NCBI GenBank assembly: GCA_021464525.1
Contig: JADRCO010000233.1
Coordinates: 1 to 41,876 of the forward strand
Length of the DNA: 41,876 nt
Reading direction: 5' to 3'
Source: Rhizophagus sp. LPA8_4_AMF
Lineage: Eukaryota > Glomeromycota > Glomeromycetes > Glomerales > Glomeraceae
Translations under genes and position numbers: made by a program
Shown here: one piece after another, positions 32,501 to 41,876 of the stretch
How positions within the stretch are numbered: the stretch's first letter is position 1
How the letters are laid out: the number at the start of each line of letters is the position of its first letter
Notes under the pieces: model-generated
Told to the model about the DNA's origin: nothing
Database searches by the model: none
The model's input: only the letters and a program-made list of their open reading frames with translations

Positions 32501-35431
32501 TAGCTTCATGAAAGGGGCTAGATTGGCGATTGATGTCATTACTTATAATGATAAGCTAGAAAGAGCATTTCAATATGCTTGTGGAAATGCTCTGGTTTGT
32601 GATACTTTGGAGATAGCTAAATACATCTGCTACGAAAAAAATCAGCAGGTTAAAGGTAAACTTTAAAGTTATTTTTCTTTACTAGCTTATAGTTTATGAT
32701 AACTTACGTTTTGAATAATAATTTTAAATAAGCTGTTACACTTGATGGTACGATTATCCATAAGAGTGGTTTGGTTACTGGTGGGCATAGTGATGATATA
32801 ATAACCGGCGCAAAAAGGGTAGCAGAAAAGAGACGCGCTGACAATATTGATGGTAAAATAAATGATTCCGTTTTTTTTTCAATTTTATATATATATGTCA
32901 ACTTATAATATTTTACAGAATTAAGACGTCAGAGAGATGATCTTTTATCCAAATTGAATAATTTGAGCAAATCTAAACGAAGGGGAAATTTCGAAGAACA
33001 AAAGAAGAGCGAAATATCTGGATTGGAGTCTAGGCTGAAATTTTCCCAGGAAGAATTGGTAAAAAAAAAATAATTCCTAAATCAACTCAGATTTTTTATT
33101 CAAAATAACAACAATAATAAAAAATAATATTTGATTAGAGTGTTATCACACGTAAGCTCGAATCAATAAATAGTGAATTAAATTTTATCGCCAGTGAAAC
33201 CAATGAATTACAGCCAAGATGGAGAAAGGTATTTATGGAAAATTTATCTATTAAAGTTCAAACTTTGACGAATATCGTCCACTAAGCATTTATATTCTAA
33301 TTTTACTTTATACTTTTTATTAGGCTCATTCAGATTTAACGAATTTTGAAAATCAAATTACACAGTTAGAAAATACAATACATAGTATTGAAGATACCAT
33401 TTTTGAGGACTTCTGTGCGAAAATTCAAGTTGCTAATATTCGTGAATATGAACAGCGTCAACTTCAGTTGGCGCAAGAAATGGCCGAGAAGAGATTGAAA
33501 TTTACAACTTTAAAATCAAGGCTTCAAAATCAGTACGTATTATTATTATTATTTACTATCATTATTATTAAATTATGCGGGTATTGATTGTTTTTTAAGA
33601 TTGAAGTTCGAATCAGAGCAAAGGAAAGAAGCAGAAGATCGGCTAAATAAACTCGAAGCAGCGATAAAAAATGATACTGAGAGGTTGACTCAACTCGGAC
33701 AAGAAAAAGAACAATTATTGAGGGATAAAAAGCTTATTTCTGATCAAATTACTGAAGCACAGAATGCATTAAATGAAATAAAGGAATCTTTTGACGAGAA
33801 AACCAATGCTGTTAATATGGCAAAGAGAAAGTTATCCCAAATAACAAAAGAGATTGAACGAATGATGAAAGAAATTGTAAACAAGGTATTCTTTTAAATC
33901 AAATATTAACAGGGACTATCTATTATTACATTCAGTTGTGATTTTTTAATAATAGTTTATCGCTTATTAATTAAAGGAATCGGATATAGAGAAGTTAGAA
34001 GCAGATCAATTTTCTATATTCCGTAAATGTAAGTTGGAAGAAATCCATTTGCCTCTTGAAAGAGGATCACTTGACGATATACCAATAAAAGACTCGGTAT
34101 GGTTTAATTTCGATTTCATGACCAGTTTATTCTTAATGAGTTCATTATTTAAAAATAATCGTTATTATAGCGGTTCCAAGACGATGATGAGATGGATATA
34201 GATGATGATGACGTTTTATCGTCAAATAGAGCTGGACCTAGTTCTGCGGCAACAAGTTCTGGTTGGAATGTTCAAGTTGATTATTGTTCATTGACTGATG
34301 ATCTTAAAGAGGTTAATAAAAGAAAAAAAATAATATTTCATTTATTAAATTATCAGTACGATCATAAATAAGTTTTCTTGTTTATTTTAGAATGACGGGA
34401 TTGAAATTGCAAATGATTTTGAAAAGAAACTTGATGAGAAATCTGCAAAAATGGAAGAAATAGCTCCTATTTTAAAAGCTATTGAACGGTAAATATGTTC
34501 AATTATGTTTATATTGTATTGTTATATAATATATAATTAAATGGGTTACTAACGTTTATTATGTTAATCATAAGTTTGGACGGTATAGAACAACGTTTGC
34601 ATGACACAGAAAAAGAATTTGATAGCGCAAGGAGAGAAGCTAAAACAGCAAAGGATAGGTTTAATAATGTCAAGCAAAAAAGGTTACTTTTTTTTTATTT
34701 TAATTAAATCGGAAATGTGAACGTTTGAATATTTTTACAGATATATTTATTTACTTTTAAACAGATGCAAACGATTCCGCTCAGCTTATGATCATATTGA
34801 GAAAAACATCGATCGAATATATAAAGATCTGACAAAAAGTCGCAGTTTTCCTTTGGGCGGTACAGCATACCTCAGTTTAGAAGACAATGAAGTAAATATG
34901 AATAATATGAATTGAATAAATTATTTTGATAAGTTATTTTGATTAAATACATATTGAGAAATATAATATCTTTTTTATGTTATAGGAACCATATTTAGAT
35001 GGAGTCAAATATCATGCTATGCCTCCAATGAAACGTTTTAGAGATATGGAACAATTGTCTGGTGGTGAAAAAACTATGGCAGCATTAGCATTACTTTTCG
35101 CTATTCATAGTTATCAGCCATCACCTTTCTTTGTACTTGATGAGGTAGATGCTGCACTGGATAATACTAACGTTGGTAAAATTGCCAATTACATTCGAGA
35201 ACACGCCTCCGACACCTTCCAATTTATCGTCATCTCTCTTAAAAGTACTTTATATGAAAAGGCACAAGCTTTAGTTGGAATCTATCGAGATCAAGAGGTG
35301 AACAGTAGTAAAACATTAACTTTACAGGTAATCAGTTTTCACATGATTTTTTTTCTCTTTTTTATTGAAATAAGTATACTGACTCGGTTCGTTTTCTTAC
35401 TCATATTCAGCTTGATAAATTTCAAGAATGA
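29540..35431 (+). CDS. SMC1: Structural maintenance of chromosomes protein 1 (cohesin subunit SMC1)
   Basis: Twenty-six exons encode 1250 residues: 29540-29648, 29827-30055, 30125-30248, 30330-30397, 30477-30645, 30719-30838, 30906-31019, 31102-31206, 31329-31395, 31464-31533, 31626-31803, 31870-31958, 32064-32334, 32418-32655, 32733-32852, 32919-33058, 33139-33228, 33324-33532, 33600-33885, 33977-34096, 34171-34311, 34391-34488, 34575-34682, 34765-34891, 34986-35327, 35411-35431. SMC1 pairs with SMC3 in the cohesin ring that holds sister chromatids. It starts [17 protein letters not shown], with Walker A GPNGAGKS at 32-39, completed across intron 1. Long coiled coils flank the hinge ([34 protein letters not shown]). 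The C-terminal head has signature [16 protein letters not shown] and Walker [22 protein letters not shown] and VTGGH phrasing favours SMC1 over SMC2-4. The last coding exon is 21 nt. Confidence 0.96.
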
Positions 35432-36518
35432 AGAGGACTAATCGAATACTTAATTTCTTTATATTTTAATCATTACAATTATCAAACTGCATTATTTCAA
35501 TTTAAGCATCTATAACCAACCATTTATATATTCATCAATGATGATAGTTAAATTACCAATTTATTAGTTTAAATTAAAAGTTTAGCTAGAATGAAAAAAA
35601 TACTTGTAAATGTGTTTATACGTTCAAATATATGAGGCTTTTCAGATTTTTATGCATAATGATATTTGTTCATGTCGTATATATAATATTTAAGTTTTAT
35701 GGTGAAATTAACAAATAGGTTTGCAACAAAATTACCGTTACACTAATCGATTATTTTTCCGTTACTTACCCTAATTCGCAAATATAAATTTAATTAATCA
35801 TTAAGTTTTGCCATATTAAGCAAAATTATATAACAAACAATACGGAATTAAAAAAACTAAATATGCTCTGTTTTTAAATTTCATATTTGATACAGTTTGT
35901 GCAAATTGCAGAAATATTTAATTTTACTTTATCATTGCCTTTAAATTGAATTAAATATTTTACAGTTTTTTATTTATAAATTTAGTTTAAATATTTAATA
36001 TTGTCTTAAATTTATTTGGCTAATTTTTTTTTTTAGAATGTGATGAAACTTTATTGGAAATTGATTTCACAAAATTACAAAATATCTAATCTACTACCTA
36101 TCAAAAAAAACTAAATATTACTATGAAAAGGGATTGTTTAAAGCAAAGATAATCACATAATTTGATATATTATAATTAGCAATTAGACTTTATTAATCAC
36201 AAATTCACAATTTACAACTTGTAATTGCAACTCTTAAGTTTTTTATTAGCTGTAATTTTGCAACTATTTAAAAAATAGTTGAAGTATTTACTTTAACTAT
36301 AACTAAATTTTGCAAATATATACTAGCTTACTTTGCAATAGTATATATATAACTTAAACTACATGTAAAAAAAAAGCATAATGTAGCTAAGCCAGAATCC
36401 TGGAAATTACTAATATAACTCATAAATAAATTTGGCTAATTTAGTTTAAAGCCATATTTTTGAGCCAATTAACTCTATTTTTAGTATAATATGTGAAATT
36501 TTCTTATTAATTTAATAT
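35432..36518. other. AT-rich spacer downstream of SMC1
   Basis: No gene, RNA or long open frame is recognised. Short inverted phrases such as TTTGCAACTATTTAAAAAATAGTTGAAG (about 36256) suggest decayed small elements. Confidence 0.4.
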
Positions 36519-36679
36519 ATATGGGCTCTTTGCAATAGAAAGGGAGCAAACTACTAAAAAAATTAAATTTATAATTATATACTAAAAAGACTCTAAATAT
36601 TGTAATTTGTCCAGAATTAGCATTAACTCAAAAAAATTTTTTTGAAATTTACTTCCTTTCTACTGCAAAAAGCCCATAT
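36519..36679. mobile_element. MITE-like element with about 27-bp terminal inverted repeats
   Basis: The left end ATATGGGCTCTTTGCAATAG plus AAAGGGA (36519-36545) is complementary, with three or so mismatches, to the right end TCCTTTCTACTGCAAAAAGC plus CCATAT (36653-36679). The 161-bp element has no coding capacity and an AT-rich centre. A target-site duplication is not clear beyond AT. Terminal structure and size fit a non-autonomous DNA transposon. Confidence 0.7.
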
Positions 36680-37076
36680 GTAAAAATGCGATAAATATAT
36701 TAAACACATAAAAACACATTAAAATACATTAAAATATATAATAATAAAGTTTTTTTTATTTATAATAAATTATATGTTGTTTAATTTTAATTTTTGGAAG
36801 GAACTCTTTCTGGTCATGTTCATGACCATTTTTTTACTAATAATTTTTTGTTAAAAAATTTTATTTTTCTTTATTTTTTTTATTTTCTTTATAATAAATA
36901 CACCTTAAGCCTTTAATATACACTGTTCTTTATTTGTTTTATTCTCTTTGAATAGTTTTCTTTGAGGTTTTTATCCTCAGTAGGCCTTAGTAGACTGACT
37001 GTTAGATTTTATTCTGGGTTTGCAAGTAACCTACAGCAATAAGTTATTATTCTAAGCGGATATACTATGGAGTACC
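36680..37076. other. AT-rich spacer with perfect 8-bp-stem hairpin
   Basis: TGGTCATGTTCATGACCA at 36811-36828 is a perfect palindrome with a two-base loop, followed by a T run. In a eukaryotic nuclear context no terminator role is implied. No gene is seen. Confidence 0.4.
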
Positions 37077-37520
37077 ATGTCTCTCAAGCTTAAGCAATAT
37101 TACCAAATAATACGATATAATATAGAAAGAGTCCAAGAAGCCCTGAAAAATAAGGACTTCCTTTGGTTTCTAAACAACACTTGTGACTATACCAACAGTC
37201 CTACATATTATCACCTCTTAGTTGAATAGTTAGATAAAGCTAATAAGGGACTAGCATACCTACAAACTACTTTTCTTAAACGTACGGTTATCAACTTTGA
37301 AAGATTTTTGGATATTTTTTCGTCTTTACCGCTTTTCTCTCTTTCTTCATTTCATTTTTCTCTCTCACCCTCTTTTCCTAAAAAGGTGTGTTTACTTGGT
37401 TGGTCTTATTCAGAAAGCTGTACTACATCACAAACTAAGCTTCCTTTCGATTTTGACCTGAACGTGTTTTTGGCACGTGTTATCACGAACAAAAATAATT
37501 TTTACATACAAAATCATTAA
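37077..37520 (+). pseudogene. Hypothetical ORF interrupted by one TAG
   Basis: From ATG 37077 the frame reads MSLKLKQYYQIIRYNIERVQ and on through KNKDFLWFLNNTCDYTNSPT to LLVE, then TAG at about 37227, and continues LDKANKGLAYLQTTFLKRTV and CLLGWSYSESC to TAA at 37518. Without the stop it would be 147 residues. No family is recognised. Open frames at 37629-37832 and 37900-38133 follow in other frames and may belong to the same decayed element. Confidence 0.35.
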
Positions 37521-38442
37521 CAACAACAAATATCATATGATATGTATGGTCTATATTTTTTTTGGATTATAACTCTTATTGGATAAATAATTGCCCTTGG
37601 ATTTTCCTACATTCTAATAGGACGTTACTTGATAATACCTTTAAATTGGATGTATACTTGGATTTGCAGCTTATTTTTGAATAGTTCTATACATCACGAT
37701 AAAAGAAGGATAAAGATAAATGGTCGACTTACTTCGGTATTGCTGCCTCTTTATTTGGTTTTATTTTTCATTTTATATAGATTTTATTTTCTTTTTGTTT
37801 TTTATTTTTTGTTTCTTTTATTTCTTTTTTAGTTTACTTTTTACTATAGAATTTTCTTAGATGGATTTGTTATTTTCATCTATTAGTTTGGTTTAGAAGG
37901 TGTGGAGCTTTGGATTTTCTAAACGTTCACTTTTGCTTAAGTCCTATCTACAATTGCCAACTCAATACTTATGGAGGGATTTATCAAGCCTACTATATAC
38001 GTCAGTGAAAGAATTAATAACATTATCATGTGATGAGCTGGAGGATTCTTACGTCAATTGTATCATACGTATTTTTAAGGAAATTCCTACTTCAGCAATT
38101 ATACACAGGAGACAATGGAGTTATGTGAATTAGCGGTATATTTTTTATATTTTAAAGGGTCAGTGAGAGGCTATAAAATTGCAGTGCAGCTTATTTAATA
38201 TATACACAGGCAGAATTTGTGAGTGGTTGTTATTTGATAGTATTTTTGATCTAGTCAAAATCCTATTAATAAAACACATATCACATGTACATTAAATTTA
38301 AAAAAAAAATTAATTTTAATTTTGGGAATATAGAAAATATATTACATTTTTTTTGCATTTTGCATATGCATTTGTATAAAGATAAAAATTATATAATGAA
38401 CTAGAATTTCTAGAGATAAGTAGCCAGGAAGAAGGACAAATG
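37521..38442. other. Spacer with scattered coding-like fragments
   Basis: The frame 37900-38133 (+) reads well as protein for 77 codons (for example YLWRDLSSLLYTSVKELITL) but has no recognisable family and no clear splice partners. The rest is T-rich sequence. It may be the remnant of a lineage-specific multicopy gene or transposon. Confidence 0.3.
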
Positions 38443-38705
38443 GTAGAAAAAATTAAAGTATTTTTTTTAAAAAAAATAATTTTCTTTTTACAATAAAAGT
38501 TTTACATCAATTATTCAATTTTAAGCTTATTTTTATAGAAAATTTTAAAAAATTTTATATTATAATTTAAGTTTTAGCAGATTACATATAAATTTAGTAG
38601 TCATAATTGAGTTTTTAACATATTATATTGATTTTAAAAGGAGCAAAAAATGCTTAAATCCATACAGATCAGTTATAAATAATATTTGAAATATCTGAAG
38701 TTCTG
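38443..38705 (+). repeat. Dispersed repeat, copy 2
   Basis: Direct-orientation, diverged copy of 1431-1687. Matching stretches include ACAATAAAA, TTTTATATTATAATTTAAGT and TTATATTGATTTTAAAAGGA, then GCAAAAAATGCTTAAAT. The two copies lie 37 kb apart and flank the gene-rich block. Confidence 0.65.
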
Positions 38706-39121
38706 CTAAGCTGCATTAATAACATACTCATATAGTTTTTTTTTTTTTTTCTTTGCAAAAGATGCGATCATGTTTATTAATAATAATGCTAGAATAATAC
38801 AATATATTTACAAAAGTAAAATAAAATAAAGTATTCTAATTAAAATTAAACATTACCAACTAACTACTTCTCTGAAAACAAAAAGAACTGGCCAGTCACC
38901 TTGAAATTAAAAGTGGCTTATATCATGAAAGACTCAAAAATATCTTTATCTAAAAACCATATTTTTCTTTCTAACTAGTATTAACTATACATAAATACTG
39001 TCAGATGTAAAATGATTAACTTAAATAAAATTTTATCTAAAAGATAACTGTAAATATATGGGATTTGAAACCTATACTAACTAGTATAAAATAGCTAAAC
39101 TATAAACAAGTTAATTTAACG
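38706..39121. other. AT-rich spacer, 3' flank of the broken ORF
   Basis: It begins with a run of T and holds what would be the 3' untranslated region of the minus-strand ORF ending at 39122. No gene or RNA is recognised. Confidence 0.4.
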
Positions 39122-39690
39122 CTATGTGTTGCATTTTTCTTTCTTTTTCTCTTTTTTTTCTTGTAGTAAACAAATTCTTTCCTTACGTTTAGCACTTTTG
39201 GTTAATAGAATTTTAGATCTCTTAGCAATCCACTTTTGATACCATTTTTCAATGATATTTATATTATATATTAGACCATCCTTACCACAGTCAATTTTAA
39301 CTTGTAATGCTTCTGCTTCTGAAAGTTGACTTCTTGTATAGATATTACATATAGTCTCATACCATTCATTAGTCACTAGAACTTTTTCAGAAAGTACAGT
39401 TTCTTTGAACTCACGTATTATAGAGAAATCATCTTCATCAAATGTATGATTAAGAAAGATGTCATCATTCATTGTATAGAACTCTTCCCAACTTATAATA
39501 TCATTATATAAGTGAGTAAGATCACTAGAACATATAAACTGATCTTTTAAAATAGAAATTTTTGGTTTTAAAATGTGATAAGATAAGCGGAAAAATGGTG
39601 AGATATATTCACGAGTCTCTCTATTCACTTTCCACTTAAATATATTACTTGAAATTTCTCAAAGACGTCTTTTTGACATTAAATCCATCT
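39122..39690 (-). pseudogene. Hypothetical ORF (168 codons intact, upstream start cut off by TGA)
   Basis: The frame from ATG 39628 encodes 168 residues (MNRETREYISPFFRLSYHIL to a lysine-rich tail KEKKKEKCNT), with acidic and aromatic residues in the middle (SWEEFYTMNDDIF, TNEWYETICNIYTRSQLSEA). Upstream in the same frame MDLMSKRRL is followed by TGA and then EISSNIFKWKVNRE, so a longer protein of about 192 residues was probably cut by a CGA-to-TGA change. No family is recognised; lineage-specific multicopy proteins of this style are common in AM fungi. It may still be expressed from the internal ATG. Confidence 0.4.
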
Positions 39691-39880
39691 TATGTATACT
39701 CAGATTTAATGGCTATTCCACATAATTAGAATAGACAACTCTATACTATCTTGGTTTATTATCCTTAATGCTCTAAAAGATACACATATCTTTATAATCA
39801 AGTTGTTTTATGTAATTAATTCCTCTGCAAACAGAAGTTATTTCTCAAGTTTATTCATATTTCTTTATATTGAATATAAC

Positions 39881-40254
39881 TTTATCCAACCTTATGAAAA
39901 GTATTTGTACTTAAAATATACCTATAATATTATTAAAATATACTTAAAATAAGTATTGATTTTAGTTTGTGATATACTTATATTATACTTAAAATGTGTT
40001 TAAAATGTATTTAAAATATACTTTTAATGTACTTGTATTTTGTCCAAATACTTAAATTATACTTAAAATATCGATATACTTAAATTAAATTTTAAGTACA
40101 ATATAAGTGTAATTTTTTACATACTTAAAATATACTTAAATATTAATTTAAATACATTATAACAATATTTTAAGTATATCGTAAATTAAAATTAATACTT
40201 ATTTTAAGTATGCTTTAATAACATTATAAGCATAAATACTTTTCATAGGGTAAT
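39881..40254. mobile_element. Foldback (MITE-like) element built from TACTTAAAATA motifs
   Basis: The two halves are inverted copies. ACTTAAAATAAGTATTGATT at 39942 and the following TTAGTTTGTGATATACTT match the reverse complement of 40165-40210 with only a few changes, and TATGAAAAGTATTT at 39893-39906 matches the reverse complement of AAATACTTTTCATA at 40234-40247. The arms are roughly 150 bp, and the whole could fold into one long hairpin. No coding capacity is present. Confidence 0.8.
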
Positions 40255-41210
40255 AAAACTTTAGATGGTAGTTATATCACCTATTATTGATTTTTAACAA
40301 ACCTTTCTATTATTGGAAAGTATGATAATACATAACTATGAACATATATTACATGGTAATCTAAAACTAAAATACCAAGTAGTATGTCTAACTGAAAACC
40401 TAATATAAGTTTTTGTTTCATTATTTCTGGATAATATTGAGTTTAGCTGATTAACAATCAACTAATATTTTTTTAATAATAAAAACTGAAGTCTGTTAAA
40501 GTATTTAGTTCTCATCTTACATGATATTGGTAATACAAGCATCACTGCAATTAGAAACTTGAAAATACAAAATTTAATATTCGTATACTTCCTATCACTA
40601 GTAACCTCATATAGAGTTTTGTACTGCTTCATTATTCATTTGTTATTTGTAAACACTTGTAAACTTATGTTATCTTTCGTTAAAAAATCAAAATCCAACA
40701 AGGTGCAAGAATTTCCTTTGTTGTTGCTGTATAATGTATTAGCATCAGTCATATACTTAGACTTTTCAGCTTAAAGATGTGTAACATTGATGGATAATCA
40801 AACATTACAAAAATGAATAAGAAGAAAAATAAAATAAAAAATGAAGGTTAAAGTTAAGGGCATGCCAGAAATCATGTAATTATACTCAATTAAAGACCTG
40901 ACCTCTCCTACCTTCACGTGATTGAATTCTGATTGGCTAAAAAAATATATATAAAAATATAAATAATATATAATATAATATAAATATTTTACTATCCAAT
41001 AATTCAATTTGCATAAACTTTTTTTTTGTTTTGTAAGCCTCTTTATGCTTTATAAAACAAAAAAAAATTTATTAAAATTAGATTACTAAATGGTAAAATA
41101 ATTGCAAAAAAGCTTCTTAATAAATTAATTATATATTATTTATTATAAAAGGTATATTATTACCATAAAAGGTATATTGTGACACCTGATTACAGGACTT
41201 GACCTTTCGT
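40255..41210. other. AT-rich spacer with promoter-like patch
   Basis: No gene is recognised. At 40915-40970 an E-box CACGTG, ATTGG (reverse CCAAT) and TATATATAAAA stand in promoter-like order on the plus strand, but no coding sequence follows within the window. Confidence 0.35.
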
Positions 41211-41444
41211 CAGGACCCCACCTACTCCTAAAATAGGTCACCTTTAAGCCTAAGATAAGGTTTGTATGTAAAATTTATTGTAGATTCTACTATAAAAGGA
41301 AATTTTATGTTATATTGTTATAATTTTTTTTCCTTTTTAGCTAATTAACCAATAGAATATAAGCCAATCCTAAGGTAAGGTTTCATATGAAAGTTGAAAT
41401 TTTCTACAGTAACATTTATTGGTAGTAGGTGGGATCCTCTCTCA
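41211..41444. repeat. Inverted-repeat element with internal direct repeats
   Basis: AGGACCCCACCTACT near 41212 is complementary to AGTAGGTGGGATCCT near 41425 (one mismatch), about 230 bp end to end. Inside, AAGCCTAAGATAAGGTTTGT (about 41247) and AAGCCAATCCTAAGGTAAGG (about 41361) are diverged direct copies, each followed by a TGTAGA/TCTACAGT phrase. This resembles a small non-autonomous element or nested duplication. Confidence 0.5.
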
Positions 41445-41465
41445 CCTCCTTACTAAAGCTCAAAA

Positions 41466-41612
41466 TGGTCTGGATTGGTCTGAGTTGGGGGTAAACCAGA
41501 ACCAGACCAAAAAAATTGTTTCATTTCAGTTCAGTCTGATTTATGTTAAAAAGATAATCCAGAATCAGACCAGGTTGGACCAGTTATTTTAATTCAGTCT
41601 GGTCCAGCCCTT
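41466..41612. repeat. Degenerate TGGTCTGG / CCAGACCA repeats
   Basis: Short motifs such as TGGTCTGGATTGGTCTGAG, AACCAGAACCAGACCA, CCAGAATCAGACCAGG and TCAGTCTGGTCCAGCC recur on both strands. The region is a decayed low-complexity array of a 6-8 bp unit. No gene is seen from here to the window end. Confidence 0.6.
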
Positions 41613-41876
41613 TAATAAAAAATGTTGCGAAAATATTTTTTATTTAATAATTTAATATTTCGCAACATTTTTAGTTATTTTAATAAAAAAACTAGTGTTC
41701 ACCTGTTAACTATGTTAACAGTTATAGTAAATATTTAAAAACAACTTTACTAAATCATGCAAGTAATACTTATTACCAGTTACCACATCACATGATTCAA
41801 AAAAAACTTTTTATTGCCTAACTTTTTTGTTAAAAAGTGCACATGAAAATAAAAAATTTTATTTAACTGAATAAAA

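Noticed and set aside
29827..35431. Separate genes suggested by ORFs inside the SMC1 region, including the minus-strand ORFs
   Set aside because: All plus-strand pieces splice into one continuous SMC1 frame; minus-strand ORFs are shadows of exons and AT-rich introns.
36811..36834. Perfect hairpin followed by T run, like a bacterial terminator
   Set aside because: The locus is eukaryotic and no transcript end is expected there; kept only as a palindrome.
40559..41007. Short ORFs rich in Phe/Tyr/Leu/Ile on both strands
   Set aside because: AT-driven hydrophobic frames without recognisable start context or homologues.

Overview
The window looks like nuclear DNA of an early-diverging filamentous fungus, most plausibly an arbuscular mycorrhizal fungus of the Rhizophagus/Glomus type. 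This is inference from very AT-rich spacers, intron-dense genes (I count 77 coding introns in 13 genes, most under 200 bp), fungal-style versions of conserved eukaryotic genes, decayed repeats, and minor-spliceosome (U12-type) introns, which most Dikarya have lost. All gene models were read by eye from frames and splice sites; no search was run.

Layout. Positions 1-2929 are repeat-rich and gene-poor. A compact gene-rich block (3.08-35.43 kb) holds thirteen protein genes: a miniature Cdt1-like licensing factor (+), PKA regulatory subunit (-), TFIIIC subunit GTF3C6/Sfc7-like (+), ESCRT-II Vps36 (-), Yippee (-), ribosomal protein eL8 (-), 5-formyltetrahydrofolate cyclo-ligase (+), a vezatin/Inp2-like membrane protein (-), proteasome deubiquitinase Rpn11 (-), a PPR-like protein (+), prenylcysteine oxidase (+), ribosomal protein uS7/RPS5 (-) and cohesin SMC1 (+, 26 exons). 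Between eL8 and the cyclo-ligase lies an unidentified coding relic broken by six in-frame stops. From 35.4 kb to the end the window is AT-rich again, with foldback and MITE-like elements, a diverged copy of a repeat also present near 1.4 kb, and two broken ORFs.

The genes are housekeeping genes and do not form a pathway cluster. Shared threads are divergent pairs (Rpn11/PPR, RPS5/SMC1), a tight convergent pair (GTF3C6/Vps36, 49 bp between stop codons), and MluI-cell-cycle-box (ACGCGT) motifs just upstream of the Cdt1-like gene, SMC1 and the folate enzyme, which would fit G1/S co-regulation by an MBF-like factor.

The most interesting signals are three U12-type introns in one window (two GT-AG, one AT-AC), each with a textbook 5' site and a branch-point-like motif 10-12 nt from the 3' end; a Cdt1 reduced to an N-terminal PIP-like motif, a 10-residue tandem repeat and the C-terminal winged-helix region; a GC-AG intron; a 13-nt micro-exon in Rpn11; a start codon isolated as a 3-nt coding exon in eL8; and the relic whose six internal stops are all TAA or TAG with the frame otherwise kept.
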